From positions 9,981-73,980 of the forward strand of contig CAYUAP010000007.1 in assembly GCA_964442735.1 (NCBI GenBank): a stretch of 64,000 bases of DNA, read 5' to 3'. This document shows positions 42,643 through 51,503 of this stretch, one piece after another. This DNA is from JAUNBG01 sp964442735. Its GTDB lineage: Bacteria; Planctomycetota; Planctomycetia; Pirellulales; Thermoguttaceae. The notes below the pieces were generated by a model. It saw only the letters and a list, made by a program, of their open reading frames with translations. It made no database searches and was not told the DNA's origin. The stretch's first letter is position 1. The number at the start of each line of letters is the position of its first letter. Both the position numbers and the translations under genes were made by a program.

Positions 42643-44007
42643 ATGAAAAAAATAACATTAAATCAAAAACAGAATGAACAGAGTCATCGACAAATTCCCT
42701 TCTCCAGGGATATTAGAATATATTATATGTTCTTGCTCCTGTTTGTACTTGTGGAATTAAATGTATTTCAGATGCCGTCTCCATTATGGGCCGAGGAATG
42801 GGAACCGGACGAAGAGGATTACGTTCTTGTTTGTGAACCGGACGAGAACAATCCTTTCTTTTATGGGAATGATTCAACCCTTTTTGAGGAAGATTCCGTT
42901 TTTAACGCGAACCTTTATATGCCGTCATCGATTATATATCGTGGTCAGACAGCTTCCCCCTATTTGGGGGCGACGAATCCCTATAACAGTCCTGTTTTTG
43001 TAGCCCAGGCGAGTAATACGGAAACAGCAGCTCCGACCCTGCCCGGCGCTGGCACTACGGTGCCCACAACGACCAATACGGCGTCCGCAGGAATCGCGTC
43101 CGAGGCCCCCACCTTGAATAGTACCCCCCCTTCGAGTACAATATCCAATCCGTTCAATAATTTAAGCCCATCCGTTAATAAAATAACACGATTGTGCAAT
43201 AAAGCATCGTTTGAATATTCCTTTATACCACGTGGTAATAAACATGATGGTCTACAAGTTCAGGAATTCGATCTTGCAACCCGATTTATAATTCCTTCAA
43301 CTTGTTTGGCGTCCGCCTCTTTAAAAAATTCGGAAGCCTCCTTTTATATAGCCCCAAAATTTTCATTTCAACTATGGAACGGCGATTTTAGCTGGAATGG
43401 TTACTATCAGGATTTTCGGGAACAATGGCCGAAAAGTACTTTTAATGCCGGGGCTGATTTCGGTTTTAATGGTGAATATGGTGATTTTGGCGTTGATGCC
43501 TTTATCGATCTTGGAATCGCTTCCAGTTTTAACAAGATCGGTTCGAAGGCGTTTTATATTCGAGGCAGAGCGATGGGAACGCTGGCTATTACTGGAGATA
43601 GTAAATTCAAGGCAACCTTGGGGGCGATTTATTATGATCGTAACCATATTAAACTACTTCCTTCCGGGGGTGTCATTTGGCAACCCAATCCACAGAATGT
43701 ATGGAGACTCGTTTTTCCTGACCCCTATATCGGACATCATTTGGGAAAATTAAACGATACCGACTGGTGGGCCTATATTAATGGAGATATCGGAGGAGGA
43801 CGATGGCTCATTAGATCCTATGGTGAATCAATCAATGTTGATTATAACGACTATCGTTTCGGACTCGGTCTCTCCTTTACCACTCGTTGCGCCGTTAAAG
43901 GAAATATTGAGGTCGGAGGTGCCTTTGGCCGTGAAATGTATTCCTGTGGTCATGCCTGGTTTAAGCCGAATTCTTCTGTTTACCTAAAAGGCGGTATCAG
44001 CTATTAA
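42643..44007 (+). CDS. Outer-membrane beta-barrel-like protein, paralogue 1
   Basis: Exported protein of 454 residues. A signal-anchor-like N-terminus (YYMFLLLFVLVELNVF, cleavage near LWAEE) is followed by an acidic and then Thr/Pro/Ala-rich low-complexity linker to about residue 180. The C-terminal 270 residues consist of alternating beta-strand patterns with many aromatic girdle residues (FNAGADFGFNGEYGDFGVDA, YRFGLGLSFTTR) and end in GGISY, with the terminal aromatic expected of barrels. The fold resembles the DUF6268 beta-barrel family of planctomycetes. Function is unknown. A paralogue follows about 80 bp later, so the two likely share a transcript. Confidence 0.76.
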   Translation: MKKITLNQKQNEQSHRQIPFSRDIRIYYMFLLLFVLVELNVFQMPSPLWAEEWEPDEEDYVLVCEPDENNPFFYGNDSTLFEEDSVFNANLYMPSSIIYRGQTASPYLGATNPYNSPVFVAQASNTETAAPTLPGAGTTVPTTTNTASAGIASEAPTLNSTPPSSTISNPFNNLSPSVNKITRLCNKASFEYSFIPRGNKHDGLQVQEFDLATRFIIPSTCLASASLKNSEASFYIAPKFSFQLWNGDFSWNGYYQDFREQWPKSTFNAGADFGFNGEYGDFGVDAFIDLGIASSFNKIGSKAFYIRGRAMGTLAITGDSKFKATLGAIYYDRNHIKLLPSGGVIWQPNPQNVWRLVFPDPYIGHHLGKLNDTDWWAYINGDIGGGRWLIRSYGESINVDYNDYRFGLGLSFTTRCAVKGNIEVGGAFGREMYSCGHAWFKPNSSVYLKGGISY

Positions 44008-44087
44008 CAAATTTGGTTATTAAGACCGGAATATATTGCCATCATGGACCTATTACTTTACATAAAACAGACTATCTGATTATTGTT

Positions 44088-45368
44088 ATGAATAACACTT
44101 TCCGATATAGATATACGAAACAAATCACGAGGATAATTCTGTTATCCGGTTGGATCCTTGTGTTTTGCATTATCTCCAAGGGACAAACAGAAGAACCCTT
44201 TTTTTATTCCGGAACCTCTATTTATACTCCACCCAAAAATTATGGTTTTTTTGGTTATTCACGTGCCGAGGAACCGTTGTCGGAAAACATATTGCCTCCT
44301 TCCAGTGGAGAATTGGCTAGCCAGAATCCATTGATTACGGATTCGAGTAATTCCTCTTTCCTTCCGAATAGAGTATCGGCACCAATATCAGACACGGATA
44401 CAAATACGGAACCGGTTCTCATGGTCCCTCCCACGGGTAAAATATTAGCCTCGCCACAGGAAACGTATTCCTCCCAAAGCATAATGAACGAAAATCGGTT
44501 ATCACGATTTACTCTAATGCCGCAGCCTGTTCGAAATTCATTGTTTCAGGGGGCAGCGGGAGGATTGAGTTATCTTCCCAACGTTTCCAAAAAGAATTTA
44601 GGTATGGTTCAGGCTAATGCGTCTGTTACAATGGGAATACCACTTCCAACAGAGGAATCTCCGCTTTTAATCACCCCCAGTTTTTCCTGGACCGATTTAG
44701 AGTTACCTCAAACGCTAGCAGGATTACCTCCACAACGGGAAAAACTATCACTCTACAAGTCGGGAATCTCTTTTGATTATTTATTTCCTCTCTCCGATTC
44801 GTTTCTGCTGGATGCCAATGTTCAAGTAATGTGGTCTTCGGATTTTCGGAGTAACAGTAGTAAAGCGTTTCGCATAAACGGATACGGAACCTGTGTCTGG
44901 CGAATGAGCGATCAAGCCCTAATGATTTTAGGAGCCGGATATAACGATGTTTCTGGATTTATGAAGATCTATCCGATTGGCGGAATTCTCTGGCGTCCCT
45001 CGGAAGAGCTCTATTTCGAAGCCTATTTTCCACGACCTAAAATAGCCTGGAGACTCCCTGATAATCTCGCCGGACCAAGTAAAGCTCCCTATTGGTTTTA
45101 TGTTGCAGCAGAATTTACTACCGAAAAATGGGAAATTGAATCGATGGAAACCAGTTACTATTCCTATTCCAAGGAATGCGAACTTGTCTACTACGATCTA
45201 CGTCTTTACGTTGGTCTGGAACGAAAAAGCCTGTCCCATCTCAATTGGGCTCTGGAAGGTGGACTTGTATTCGATCGAAATATGACGTATGATAATCGAT
45301 TATGGAATTATGAAGAAAAAGTATCGCCAAAAGCTGTTGGCTTTGCCCGATTAAAAATGAGTTATTAA
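44088..45368 (+). CDS. Outer-membrane beta-barrel-like protein, paralogue 2
   Basis: Exported protein of about 426 residues with the same plan as the preceding one: signal peptide (IILLSGWILVFCIISKGQT), Ser/Pro-rich linker and a barrel-like C-terminal half (GGLSYLPNVSKKNLGMVQAN, then SGISFDYLFPLSDSFLLDAN), ending in FARLKMSY. Shared blocks with the first paralogue include YPIGGILWRPSEELYFEAYF versus LLPSGGVIWQPNPQNVWRLV. ATG 44088 is chosen over the in-frame TTG at 44013, which would precede an implausible extension. The ribosome site is weak, so coupling to upstream translation is possible. DUF6268-like fold; role unknown. Confidence 0.75.
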   Translation: MNNTFRYRYTKQITRIILLSGWILVFCIISKGQTEEPFFYSGTSIYTPPKNYGFFGYSRAEEPLSENILPPSSGELASQNPLITDSSNSSFLPNRVSAPISDTDTNTEPVLMVPPTGKILASPQETYSSQSIMNENRLSRFTLMPQPVRNSLFQGAAGGLSYLPNVSKKNLGMVQANASVTMGIPLPTEESPLLITPSFSWTDLELPQTLAGLPPQREKLSLYKSGISFDYLFPLSDSFLLDANVQVMWSSDFRSNSSKAFRINGYGTCVWRMSDQALMILGAGYNDVSGFMKIYPIGGILWRPSEELYFEAYFPRPKIAWRLPDNLAGPSKAPYWFYVAAEFTTEKWEIESMETSYYSYSKECELVYYDLRLYVGLERKSLSHLNWALEGGLVFDRNMTYDNRLWNYEEKVSPKAVGFARLKMSY

Positions 45369-45387
45369 CTCTTAATGGAAGGTCCTG

Positions 45388-45876
45388 ATGACTGTTGTAA
45401 TTAAAGAATGGTGGCTTGATCAGGAGATTGATCTAAATAGTAAAGTTCAACCTCCGGTCGGCCCGAGTATTACTCGTGTTAAATGTTGTATCGATTTAAT
45501 ATGTAACGTTGATTTAACCGGAAGAATACAGGTTCAGAGAATTACGTTGGCTCGCGGTATGAAGAAGAACCGATACAACGTTTCCTGTACCAAGGCGGGC
45601 CAATGGCTCGCCGACCAGTATTGTGAATTGGCAGTCAATAAAGGATTACGTTCTCTGGCAGATTCCATTATACAAAACGAAACACGATTAAAACAGGAAA
45701 TCATTGATCGACATGCCGCTATGGCTCGAATTCCGGAAGAAGAACCCGTCACTAAAAAATCCGGGTCCTTTATGGGAACGTTTGTCGTTGGTATTATTAA
45801 ATTGATCGGTTCTATTGTTCGTTCTTGTATAAAACTTGTAGGCGTTATCATTAGGAAATGTTCCAAAAAAGATTGA
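45388..45876 (+). CDS. Small basic protein with C-terminal hydrophobic segment, unknown function
   Basis: A 162-residue protein that I do not recognise. The first 60 residues are beta-rich with paired Cys (VKCCIDLICNV). The middle (60-115) is helical and amphipathic (AGQWLADQYCELAVNKGLRS). Residues about 128-155 are hydrophobic with spaced Cys and basic residues (GTFVVGIIKLIGSIVRSCIK), which may form a membrane tether or amphipathic helix. No signal peptide is seen. GGAAGG precedes ATG 45388, 20 bases after the second barrel protein, so it is probably the third gene of that transcript. It might be an envelope accessory factor, but this rests on context only. Confidence 0.65.
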   Translation: MTVVIKEWWLDQEIDLNSKVQPPVGPSITRVKCCIDLICNVDLTGRIQVQRITLARGMKKNRYNVSCTKAGQWLADQYCELAVNKGLRSLADSIIQNETRLKQEIIDRHAAMARIPEEEPVTKKSGSFMGTFVVGIIKLIGSIVRSCIKLVGVIIRKCSKKD

Positions 45877-46221
45877 AAAATCCAAACGACAAACATCGTT
45901 TCATTTCCATTCGTAAAGGTGCGCCATAAAATCGTATTTGAGGAGAAACATCTTCCACTCGACTAGTGGTTACAACCACTTAAAAAACGGCGTTGACTGG
46001 AACGCGGACGTCTCGTCCGCACTGCCGGGAAAACAGGCGTCTCGCCTGTTTTATTCCCCTGATTGAACTCCTAAATGAAAGTGTTGTCTACCACCAGTGT
46101 TTACAACCACCAGATTATTTAGCAATCATAGTCCTGGCAATCATAGTCCTTTTGTTACCTCAAGATCTCCATACGGACGAAAACTTGAGGGAGATTAAAG
46201 ATCAAACTGTAAAATATTTTT
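45877..46221. other. Convergent intergenic region
   Basis: About 345 bp between convergent genes. It holds a partial family A copy at 46001-46052 and a 12-bp tandem (GGCAATCATAGTCCT-like, near 46122-46150). No gene or terminator of note. Confidence 0.45.
46001..46052 (-). repeat. Family A element, core fragment only
   Basis: Contains only the two hairpins, GCGGACGTCTCGTCCGC and AACAGGCGTCTCGCCTGTT, separated by ACTGCCGGGAA. Neither terminal repeat is present, so this is a truncated copy or the core moved alone. Confidence 0.85.
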
Positions 46222-47298
46222 CTAATATTTCATTATCATTTCAGCAGAAAGGACGGTCGGTTCTGTAGGCCGTCCGCTGGAATCAGTCAGAGCGACACCG
46301 GCTTTTTTACGGTCAATTCCCAGAAGCATTGAACTTTCCATCCCCTCAATTTTTATCAAACCGTCATAATCCATGGTTATGACCGCATGAACCGGATCAT
46401 TATAAGCTACAGTATGATTGAGTAAACTGTACTTTTTACATAACTCCTCCGGATAAAGATTATGTGTCTTTTCTATCCAGTCATAGGACGCGGAATTCAG
46501 ATCAAAGTAGACGACATTATCCAGTATGCGAAGGAAATTGCGATGATAATGTCCATTAATACAGAGGCGAATACGGCCCGGATGCTTTTTATTGACCTCG
46601 TTAATGATTTTACGTAGTTCCTGCCAGTTGGCGACACTTCCCACTTCCCGTTCAATACTCTGGTGACTGACAAGAATACAAGGAAAGGGCGATTCGGACA
46701 TGACTGCCTTCATCCACTCTACCTGCTCCGGAGGCACTACTGTTATCATATCGGTCTTCGCTTTAAAATAGTTGCCATGGGTATAATGGGTGTAGACTCC
46801 ATCTATACAAAAATAGTTCGGATCAAATATTATAAATCGAAATCCATTTTTATCGAAGGTATAATGGCCTTTCGGCATTCGATAACATTCAAGCGACTTC
46901 TCGTACGCACAGCCATCCTGATCATGATTGCCAAGACAGTGATAGGAAGGAATCTTGAAATCGTTATACATATTGACAAAATCCATAAATTTGGGTGGAT
47001 TATGGGTGAAGTCGCCCGCATGAATGATTAAATCGCATTGCTCCTTGACGGCACGTTCCTGAATCTGAACTAAATGCTCCGGAGTCTGCGAATAAAAGGT
47101 CCCCGGATAATGATGAATGTCGGCAAAAGCAGAAAATTTAATTCGTGTCTGCAACTTCTGCTTTTCTTCCGCCATTACAGATTTATTCCAAGGCAACACT
47201 GCTGCTGAAACTGCGATCAATCCCGCTCCTAAAAATCGACGTCGGTTCGCCTGACTTGACTCTTTTGATTCTGTCTTCATTTTTTGCTCTGTCTTCAT
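46222..47298 (-). CDS. Exported calcineurin-like metallophosphoesterase
   Basis: Predicted exported phosphohydrolase of 358 residues. The N-terminus has NRRRFLGAGLIAVSAAVLPW, a twin-arginine-type signal, then a cleavage region VMAEE. The metallophosphoesterase motifs are in order: D60-I-H62 (FADIHHYPG), GD at 95-96 (HAGDFTHN), GNHDQ at 123-127, VSHQSIE, and NGHYHRN. These supply the dimetal site. The substrate cannot be predicted; planctomycete relatives are numerous and uncharacterised. Two close ATG starts exist (MKTEQKMKTESK) and neither has a strong ribosome site. Confidence 0.88.
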   Translation of the reverse strand: MKTEQKMKTESKESSQANRRRFLGAGLIAVSAAVLPWNKSVMAEEKQKLQTRIKFSAFADIHHYPGTFYSQTPEHLVQIQERAVKEQCDLIIHAGDFTHNPPKFMDFVNMYNDFKIPSYHCLGNHDQDGCAYEKSLECYRMPKGHYTFDKNGFRFIIFDPNYFCIDGVYTHYTHGNYFKAKTDMITVVPPEQVEWMKAVMSESPFPCILVSHQSIEREVGSVANWQELRKIINEVNKKHPGRIRLCINGHYHRNFLRILDNVVYFDLNSASYDWIEKTHNLYPEELCKKYSLLNHTVAYNDPVHAVITMDYDGLIKIEGMESSMLLGIDRKKAGVALTDSSGRPTEPTVLSAEMIMKY

Positions 47299-47481
47299 TT
47301 CTTGTAATAATCCATTTCTTGTTATAATTCACGGACTGGTGTCCTGTACATCAGATATTCTAACCAGATATTCTAACCAGATATTTTAACCAGAATTATA
47401 CACAATTACCAGCGATATTTTAAAAGAATAGAAAAAGACTCGAAATAAATTTACAACAATAGATATAATCAGAACAATAAT

Positions 47482-47724
47482 TATACTCAAGGTCGTTATA
47501 AAAATCTATTTTTCAAAACAGGCGAGACGCCTGTTTTGGAAGATGCGGACGAGACCTGCCTGCCGTCAGGCATGGCGTCCGCGCTCCCAGGAATTGCCGA
47601 TTTTATACCGGAGCCGGTATGGGCAGTAGCCTTCGGCTTCAATAATCCGCCCGTCGTTGCCAGGCTTGTACAAACAAGATCCGGAAAATTCAAATGGATT
47701 GAGTGTATAACGTCCTAAAGTATA
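47482..47724 (+). repeat. Composite family A element, long copy 1 (243 bp)
   Basis: Starts TATACTCAAGGTCGTTAT, has AACAGGCGAGACGCCTGTT and a GCGGACGAGAC/GTCCGC hairpin interrupted by TGCCTGCCGTCAGGCA (47557-47572). Beyond it an extra module of about 100 bp (from CCGGAGCCGGTATGGGCAG to CAAATGGATTGAGTG) precedes the terminal ATAACGTCCTAAAGTATA. It appears again at 47771-48013 at the same length. Confidence 0.9.
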
Positions 47725-47770
47725 CAATACAGATTCAGGAACAAGGAAGGATATTGAGTTCACAAATAAA

Positions 47771-48013
47771 TATACTCAAGGTCGTTATAAAAATCTATTT
47801 TTCAAAACAGGCGAGACACCTGTTTTGGAAAATGCGGACGAGACCTGCCTGCCGTCAGGCATGGCGTCCGCGCTCCCAAGAATTGTCGCATTTATACCGG
47901 AGCCGGTATGGGCAGTAGTCTTCGGCTTCAATAATCCGCCCGTCATTGCAGGGCTTGTACAAACAAGATCCGGAAAATTCAAATGGATTGAGTGTATAAC
48001 GTCCTAAAGTATA
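47771..48013 (+). repeat. Composite family A element, long copy 2 (243 bp)
   Basis: Nearly identical to 47482-47724 with a handful of substitutions, offset by 289 bp. It carries the same nested palindrome (47846-47861) and the same 100-bp extra module. The pair was probably produced by one recent duplication. Confidence 0.9.
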
Positions 48014-48134
48014 CGTTTATCAAATAAATACGTTTATACTGTCATTCAGGAAATAGAGAATGTCACGACCTTGTGTAATAACAGGTCTCATAAAATTATA
48101 TAGTCTATAAAAAAGAGATTTTCAATCAAGAAAT

Positions 48135-48192
48135 AAAAAACGACAAACACTGTTCGTTCCTGTCAGGGGAGGTTTTCGTGTTTGCCGTTTTT
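48135..48192 (-). terminator. Bidirectional terminator-like hairpin downstream of the TolC-like gene
   Basis: AAAACGACAAACAC pairs with GTGTTTGCCGTTTT (one mismatch) across a loop of about 30 bases, flanked by A and T runs on both sides. It lies about 40 bp beyond the TolC-like stop and would terminate it on the minus strand. Confidence 0.7.
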
Positions 48193-48232
48193 AGTCAAGG
48201 TACGACTTTATATCGTTGGGAAATTATTGTTT

Positions 48233-50299
48233 TTAATTTGCTTTCAGAACGTCTTGAAGTGCTGGAAGCGATTGTTTAGGTTCGTTTGTTCTCAAGGAGG
48301 AATTTCCTGCTCCGGAGACGTTATTGGCGGCAGTGGACTGGTTGTTGTCCGTTCTACTAGCCAGGACGGTTGGATCGGTTCCCTGAATCTGGGGATAGGT
48401 ACCGCGGCTAACAACTTGCGGTTCGGTGAATCCATAGTTCAGGTAATGGCCCGCATCTCGTTCTCGAGCTCGACGAAGAGCATCGAAGTAGGCCTTCGTA
48501 TTCCAAGGACCTTCGGAGAGTGTGACTCCGTTGTATTCCAGTAATGAACCTTTTCGGAAGTTCAGGTTGACAATGGACAGGTTGTAATCGACGACCATTC
48601 GGTAATAACTCGTTTCAGCTTCTGCAAGTTTCTGCTGTGCTTGTAAAACCTCGAATAAAGTTGTCTTTCCGACATCGAAGGAAGCACTAACCGCACGAAA
48701 CTCTTTACGTGCTGCACGAAGAACACTCAAATAATCTTCAATCAAACGATAGGTACGGTCAAGGTCACGATAGTTATCCGAAAGGTTGTGGACCAGTTCA
48801 AGTTCCTGTTCCTGAAGGATAGCACGTTCACGAGAGAGCATGAGCTCGGCATTTCGAACTGCAGCCATTTCACGTCGGAACCCAATCGGAACCGAGGCGG
48901 TGACTCCAAGTCCCCAATTCTGCCAATTACCTTCGGTCAAATCACCAATGGCATTGGATTTTGTATTGTTCGAATCAAGAAGATCCTTGCCCATTCCATG
49001 GAACCGATATCGGCCTTCCAAGTCAATCTGGGGCAACAGATAATTTCTTTGTGCAATTAACTGTAGTTCGTATTTTTTGATATTCCATTTCTGTTTTCGC
49101 AGTTCGGGCGAACGGGCCAATCCTTCGGCAACAATCTCGTCCCAATTATATTGGACTCGGGCAATCGTTGGTTCGTCAACCGGTTTAATCAAACGACCAT
49201 CGGTCGGAGCAATACCAATCATGTAACGAAGTAATTGTTCGTTTTTATACAGATTACTCTGTGCTTCCTGTACGGAGACCTTGAACCGTTGATAGTTCTG
49301 TTCCGCCTGGGCCATATTCTGTGCCGTTCCTTGAGCATGACCAACATCAAATTCGGCTTTAACGGTTCGCCAAGATTCCAATGCGGCATCCAAACCAGCT
49401 CCAGACGCACTTAAACTACGATAGGCATAATAGAGATTCCAATAGGTCTCTTCTATATCCTGTAACGTGTTTCGAACTCCCATCTCGAAATCTGCCAGGG
49501 CCATGTCCGTATTGATTCGGGCAATGACGACTCCATTATTACTGCCAATGGATGCATTCGGACCCGCAATCCGGTTGAAATCAACTCCGGCCCCCCGGAA
49601 TAAAGGTTGGGTAAATCCAGCCTCCACATAGGATGTCCATACAGAAGAATACTGCCGATATTCCGCATCAGACCAGTCATAGCCTGCTCCCGTCCCCATA
49701 TAGACGTTACCTCCAGTCGCCACCGTCTTCGATAATGTCGTCTGGAACGTTCCTGCCTCGGCTGCGTTGCCATAATAGGAGGGAGAAAGTGTTGAATCTC
49801 TATTTTGCGGTGTACCTTCACTCTGCCAGGATATTGTTGAACTCCATATTGCATCGTAGGCTGATAATGCTGCCTGAACGCCCGTCTGGGGATTCGTCTC
49901 AATTAAAGCCGGATCCCAAACGGTTAATGCCGCATTGGGAGAAGACAACAATAACGTCGGCATTCCATTGACTCCTGCCGATGAAAAATTGACGCCACTG
50001 AGCTGACGAAGAATTTTTCCATTCTCCAAGGCCATTTGACGTACCTCGTCAAGTGTCAGGAGCCATTCCTTTTCCGGATCCTGATTGTCCAGGGTTAATG
50101 GAGCCAATGTTTTACATACTTCATCCAGTGAAGGGACCGCTGTATCCGGATAGTCGATTTTCGTCTGCTCTGCTATATACTGACTCTCGACGTTTCCTCG
50201 TGGATGTAAAAAGATCGGTTGTTGGGGTTGACATCCTGTCAACGCCGCGATCGTTATGATTCCTGTTAGAAACCATCTTAATTTAAATTGCCGATTCAT
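48233..50299 (-). CDS. TolC-family outer-membrane efflux lipoprotein
   Basis: Outer-membrane channel protein of a tripartite efflux or type I secretion system. The N-terminus has a lipobox ITIAALTGC (Cys23), so it is likely lipidated. The 688-residue length exceeds ordinary TolC. OEP-type repeats appear twice: first at about residues 270-400 (NTLQDIEETYWNLYYAYRSL, AQAEQNYQRFKVSVQEAQSN), then at about 480-620 (ELELVHNLSDNYRDLDRTYR, VGKTTLFEVLQAQQKLAEAE). A Gly/Asn-rich stretch and the C-terminal tail of about 80 residues are low complexity. No inner-membrane pump partner is in this window, so what it exports is unknown. Confidence 0.88.
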   Translation of the reverse strand: MNRQFKLRWFLTGIITIAALTGCQPQQPIFLHPRGNVESQYIAEQTKIDYPDTAVPSLDEVCKTLAPLTLDNQDPEKEWLLTLDEVRQMALENGKILRQLSGVNFSSAGVNGMPTLLLSSPNAALTVWDPALIETNPQTGVQAALSAYDAIWSSTISWQSEGTPQNRDSTLSPSYYGNAAEAGTFQTTLSKTVATGGNVYMGTGAGYDWSDAEYRQYSSVWTSYVEAGFTQPLFRGAGVDFNRIAGPNASIGSNNGVVIARINTDMALADFEMGVRNTLQDIEETYWNLYYAYRSLSASGAGLDAALESWRTVKAEFDVGHAQGTAQNMAQAEQNYQRFKVSVQEAQSNLYKNEQLLRYMIGIAPTDGRLIKPVDEPTIARVQYNWDEIVAEGLARSPELRKQKWNIKKYELQLIAQRNYLLPQIDLEGRYRFHGMGKDLLDSNNTKSNAIGDLTEGNWQNWGLGVTASVPIGFRREMAAVRNAELMLSRERAILQEQELELVHNLSDNYRDLDRTYRLIEDYLSVLRAARKEFRAVSASFDVGKTTLFEVLQAQQKLAEAETSYYRMVVDYNLSIVNLNFRKGSLLEYNGVTLSEGPWNTKAYFDALRRARERDAGHYLNYGFTEPQVVSRGTYPQIQGTDPTVLASRTDNNQSTAANNVSGAGNSSLRTNEPKQSLPALQDVLKAN

Positions 50300-50796
50300 A
50301 GGTTAATCCCTTTTACAACGGATATTCACTTGGGGAACTGCATTTTTCTATTTCTTTACTTCCGATTCCTTGTATGAAAATTTTCTTTTCCCATAAAGGC
50401 CTTTTCGGATTATTTAGTCAAATGCTACAAGCGTTACCGTCTCTACCTTGACTTTTTATACAAAACACACTCTTTTGAAAACCCTTTATCCAGATTATAC
50501 TGACATTTGTTTCCGGACTTGCCTTCAGTGGACGTCCCTGTCCTTGAATGTATTCTGCCTTTTGGTATATATCCTGTCCGTTGCCTCGTAAATTTTATTT
50601 AATACATTCGATATTATCAAATTTTTCGTTACAACTTCTACTACCATTACTTCTAATATCGGTCATACAATAGGCAATTCTGAAAACTTTTGTCCCCAAA
50701 ACACAAAATTTTTATAGATTTTTTACAGGAGAGTCTTTTTATATTACGTATCTTTGCTATAATACACATATTAAACATAACAAGTGGAGCTGTAAT
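50300..50796. other. Divergent intergenic region upstream of the ATP synthase operon
   Basis: About 500 bp without a gene, shared by the TolC-like gene and the atp operon. AT-rich with no repeat copy. The only clear signal is the extended -10 promoter at 50755-50763. Confidence 0.5.
50755..50763 (+). promoter_or_regulatory. Extended -10 promoter of the atp operon
   Basis: TGCTATAAT (TG, one base, TATAAT) lies about 35 bases before the first gene. The -35 region is poor (TCTTTTT), which is usual for extended -10 promoters. Confidence 0.65.
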
Positions 50797-51042
50797 ATGA
50801 AACAAAACGAAGATAATGGACAGCAAGACGAACGATCGCCATTAGCAATTGGATACGCTTGGAGCGTTCATATTACTTCGTTAGCCATAGAAATGGTGGT
50901 TTATGTCCTGCTAGGACTTGCTCTGGACCATTATTTACATACATTACCCCTATTTATTATAATAGGCGCAATATGGGCTATGTGGGTTTTAATGCACCGT
51001 CTTGTTACTTTAGACAAACAGGGAAAAACAAAAGATGACTAA
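50797..51042 (+). CDS. AtpZ/AtpI-type ATP synthase accessory membrane protein
   Basis: Small inner-membrane protein of 81 residues with two transmembrane helices (SVHITSLAIEMVVYVLLGLA and LPLFIIIGAIWAMWVLMHRL) separated by a short polar loop. Proteins of this type precede many bacterial atp operons and assist c-ring assembly or metal transport. GTGGAG precedes the start. It overlaps the next gene by eight bases, which supports a coupled operon. Size and position support the family; the exact subtype is uncertain. Confidence 0.72.
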   Translation: MKQNEDNGQQDERSPLAIGYAWSVHITSLAIEMVVYVLLGLALDHYLHTLPLFIIIGAIWAMWVLMHRLVTLDKQGKTKDD

Positions 51043-51493
51043 CGAAGAGAAAATAAAGGAAATTTCTGTAAAAAATAGTGAAAATCTTTTTTTTTTAGGA
51101 TCTACCTTAATTTTATTTTCAACCTTTAGTATTCTGCTATTGGTTATTGGTCTGTTGATCGAATGGTTTTTCATACGTGAAACCTGCCATTTTACAGTGT
51201 TTCTTTCCTGGGGAATATGTTACATTTCCGGAATGTTATCGTTCATTTTGAGCTGGAGGCTGGAACGAAAATATCGATTAGTCATAGCGACTGTAGGTAC
51301 GGGAATGTTTATTCGTAGTGGATTTCCCTTGATCTCTGTCCTTGTACTATTTTTTATATTGGATAAAATAATACTTAAACAAGTCATTTTGGAAGTGGCC
51401 ATAATATATATGGTAATGCTTCCGTATGAGGTTTGGTTGTTTTTACCCCAAAAAAACAGTACAAGTCAAGTTAATAAACACATAAACAAGTAG
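51035..51493 (+). CDS. AtpI-like membrane protein of the atp operon
   Basis: A 152-residue protein with four predicted transmembrane helices (FLGSTLILFSTFSILLLVIG, then LSWGICYISGMLSFILSW, and two further hydrophobic stretches). The position between AtpZ and atpB and the membrane topology fit the AtpI/AtpR class of assembly factors, but the sequence is divergent and no decisive motif is visible. It starts inside the upstream gene and ends ten bases before atpB. Confidence 0.62.
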   Translation: MTNEEKIKEISVKNSENLFFLGSTLILFSTFSILLLVIGLLIEWFFIRETCHFTVFLSWGICYISGMLSFILSWRLERKYRLVIATVGTGMFIRSGFPLISVLVLFFILDKIILKQVILEVAIIYMVMLPYEVWLFLPQKNSTSQVNKHINK

Positions 51494-51503
51494 ATGATTA
51501 ACA

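Noticed and set aside
47536..48007. Pair of similar 60-residue frames in the 243-bp composites
   Set aside because: They cover hairpins and a nested palindrome and have no ribosome site; the similarity comes from DNA duplication.
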